Shown here: piece by piece, positions 63,130 through 64,000 of the stretch
Position numbering within the stretch: position 1 is the first letter of the stretch
How the letters are laid out: each line of letters starts with the position of its first letter
From: Dyella_B humi
Lineage (GTDB): Bacteria > Pseudomonadota > Gammaproteobacteria > Xanthomonadales > Rhodanobacteraceae
Direction of reading: 5' to 3'
NCBI RefSeq assembly: GCF_044904605.1
Contig: NZ_JADIKI010000021.1
Span: 62,001 to 126,000, forward strand
DNA: 64,000 nucleotides
Translations under genes and position numbers: made by a program
Notes under the pieces: model-generated
Database searches by the model: none
Told to the model about the DNA's origin: nothing
Seen by the model: the letters and a program-made list of their open reading frames with translations, nothing else

Positions 63130-63657
63130 ATGAAGGCATTCGGCATACGAATCACGTTTGGCGCGCTCGCAGGGACTGCGATGCTTTGTTTGGTTGGTTG
63201 TAGCAACACCGTTACCGTTCATTATGATCAGGTTGCAACCTGCTATCTCTTTGATAGCAATCCGACAGGCTCACCACACACCACTACGTCGTCCAACAAT
63301 GGATTGTTCGTGATCTACAAGATCAGTTCCATCGACAACACAAGCTCCGGAGCCCAGGACTTCAACTTCGCCCCGTCGAAGGTGTATTCGGGAAGTCAGA
63401 ATTTCGCCAACAGCCAGTCGTTCGACTATTTGCTGCAATTGGCGCAGCCAAAGACCGTGGCGAAGGGAACCGTTGCGAATGCTCTTGGCAAGCTCATCAT
63501 CGATACCACGGCGAATCCAAAAACAGATCAGAAGGCGAACTTCCCGCTTCTCTACAACAGCAGCTCCAGCGAGAGCGTGCTGCTCGTCAGGGACAATCCA
63601 AACGCGGCACCGCCTTTCCTGGATCCGTGTTCGCCGACTAACGTCAACGCTTTGTAG
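63130..63657 (+). CDS. Putative outer-membrane or periplasmic lipoprotein, function unknown
   Basis: 175 residues. The N-terminus, MKAFGIRITFGALAGTAMLC then LVGCSNT, is a lipoprotein signal with lipobox LVGC, so the mature protein starts at that Cys and is membrane-anchored. GAGGTG lies about seven bases before the ATG, which supports the start. The mature region is Ser/Asn/Thr-rich, with mostly short beta-like stretches (GLFVIYKISSIDN, SVLLVRDN) and a C-terminal DPCSP. No catalytic motif is recognised. The genes on both sides are unrelated, and the following gene runs towards it. Confidence 0.8.
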   Translation: MKAFGIRITFGALAGTAMLCLVGCSNTVTVHYDQVATCYLFDSNPTGSPHTTTSSNNGLFVIYKISSIDNTSSGAQDFNFAPSKVYSGSQNFANSQSFDYLLQLAQPKTVAKGTVANALGKLIIDTTANPKTDQKANFPLLYNSSSSESVLLVRDNPNAAPPFLDPCSPTNVNAL

Positions 63658-63725
63658 CAGCCTGATGTCAGGGGCGGAGGAGCATGGCTTGTAAGCTTCT
63701 CTGCCCCTGTTGGCGCCTGACTTGA

Positions 63726-64000
63726 TCAATGAATATCAAGCACCACCACGGATTTCGGCGGCAACACAGCCGTTACCACCCCTTGCTTGAATATCGCGCC
63801 ACCGAATGCGGCTGGCTTGACCCGATCAGGATGATCGAACGTGTTGATGGCGTTGATCTCCGGCGCGGTAAGCACATGCCCATGCACGTCTGATCCCTTG
63901 ATCCCGGGCAACATCAAGTGAACGGTATCCGCATGATGCGGATCGAGATTCACCAGTGCCACATGCACGATACCGGTGGCATCGCGCCCCGCCGTGGCGT
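63726..64000 (-). CDS. GH51 alpha-L-arabinofuranosidase, C-terminal part (cut by the window edge)
   Basis: About 90 C-terminal residues are visible, in a frame open to base 64000. The sequence ATAGRDATGIVHVALVNLDP, then VLTAPEINAINTFDHPDRVKPAAF and LPPKSVVVLDI, matches the C-terminal beta-sandwich of GH51 arabinofuranosidases, where VSLVNLD, the NTFD element and the closing LPxxSV are conserved. The enzyme removes terminal arabinofuranose from arabinan or arabinoxylan. The catalytic barrel lies outside the window, so activity cannot be assessed. It is a second sign, with the large glycosidase-like gene, of plant-polysaccharide use. Confidence 0.8.
   Translation of the reverse strand, partial: ATAGRDATGIVHVALVNLDPHHADTVHLMLPGIKGSDVHGHVLTAPEINAINTFDHPDRVKPAAFGGAIFKQGVVTAVLPPKSVVVLDIH

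Noticed and set aside
1..64000. tRNA, rRNA, insertion sequences or integrase genes
   Set aside because: No cloverleaf, rRNA signature or transposase reading frame was recognised, so the mobility of the cluster cannot be argued from mobile elements here.

Overview
The window looks like a chromosomal accessory region from a high-GC gammaproteobacterium, most likely order Xanthomonadales (Dyella, Luteibacter or Rhodanobacter type). This is inferred from REP-type hairpins carrying GTCATTCCCGC or GTCATCCCGGCG arms, Gram-negative signal peptides and a lipobox, and the mix of secreted carbohydrate-active enzymes with a kynurenine 3-monooxygenase. Species was not determined.

Layout. Bases 1-1302 hold a tandem pair of small secreted proteins of unknown function (the first cut by the window edge) and a VOC-fold protein. 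Bases 1400-10388 (minus) hold a small secreted NTF2-like protein and a 2775-residue secreted multidomain protein (GH2-like region, Ig, CBM32, DUF1566, Fn3 and malectin modules, GH64-like end), with a clear rho-independent terminator. Bases 10389-10947 carry two REP hairpins. Bases 10948-12850 are a divergent SDR/LysR pair.

Bases 12950-58484 (minus) are one biosynthetic locus, all genes in one direction: MbtH-like protein, a tridomain acyl hydrolase-acyltransferase-enoyl reductase, a single 12,354-residue trans-AT polyketide synthase/NRPS, cytochrome P450, MATE exporter, type II thioesterase and Sfp-type phosphopantetheinyl transferase. The megasynthase reads KS-DH-KR-ACP / KS-DH-KR-ACP / KS-DH-ACP / KS-DH-KR-ACP / KS-(DH relic)-KR-ACP / KS-DH-ACP / KS0-PCP / C-A-PCP / C-A-PCP / C-A-PCP-TE. 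The PPTase activates the carriers, the free AT loads malonyl units, MbtH supports the A domains, TE releases a polyketide chain capped by three residues (Val-like, Ser, Asn-like by signature codes), the P450 may oxidise it, TEII edits stalled chains and MATE may export it. No loading module is present and I could not match the locus to a named product.

Divergent to this operon lie a kynurenine 3-monooxygenase (59149-60579) and an asparagine-synthetase-like protein without its glutaminase half (60908-62422), either or both possibly providing a starter unit or tailoring. The window ends with an orphan lipoprotein (63130-63657) and the C-terminus of a GH51 arabinofuranosidase (63726 to the edge). 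The most unusual signals are REP-like palindromes carried in frame as inter-domain linkers inside the 37-kb synthase gene, and the mixture of intact, substituted and decayed DH domains in modules that look recently duplicated.
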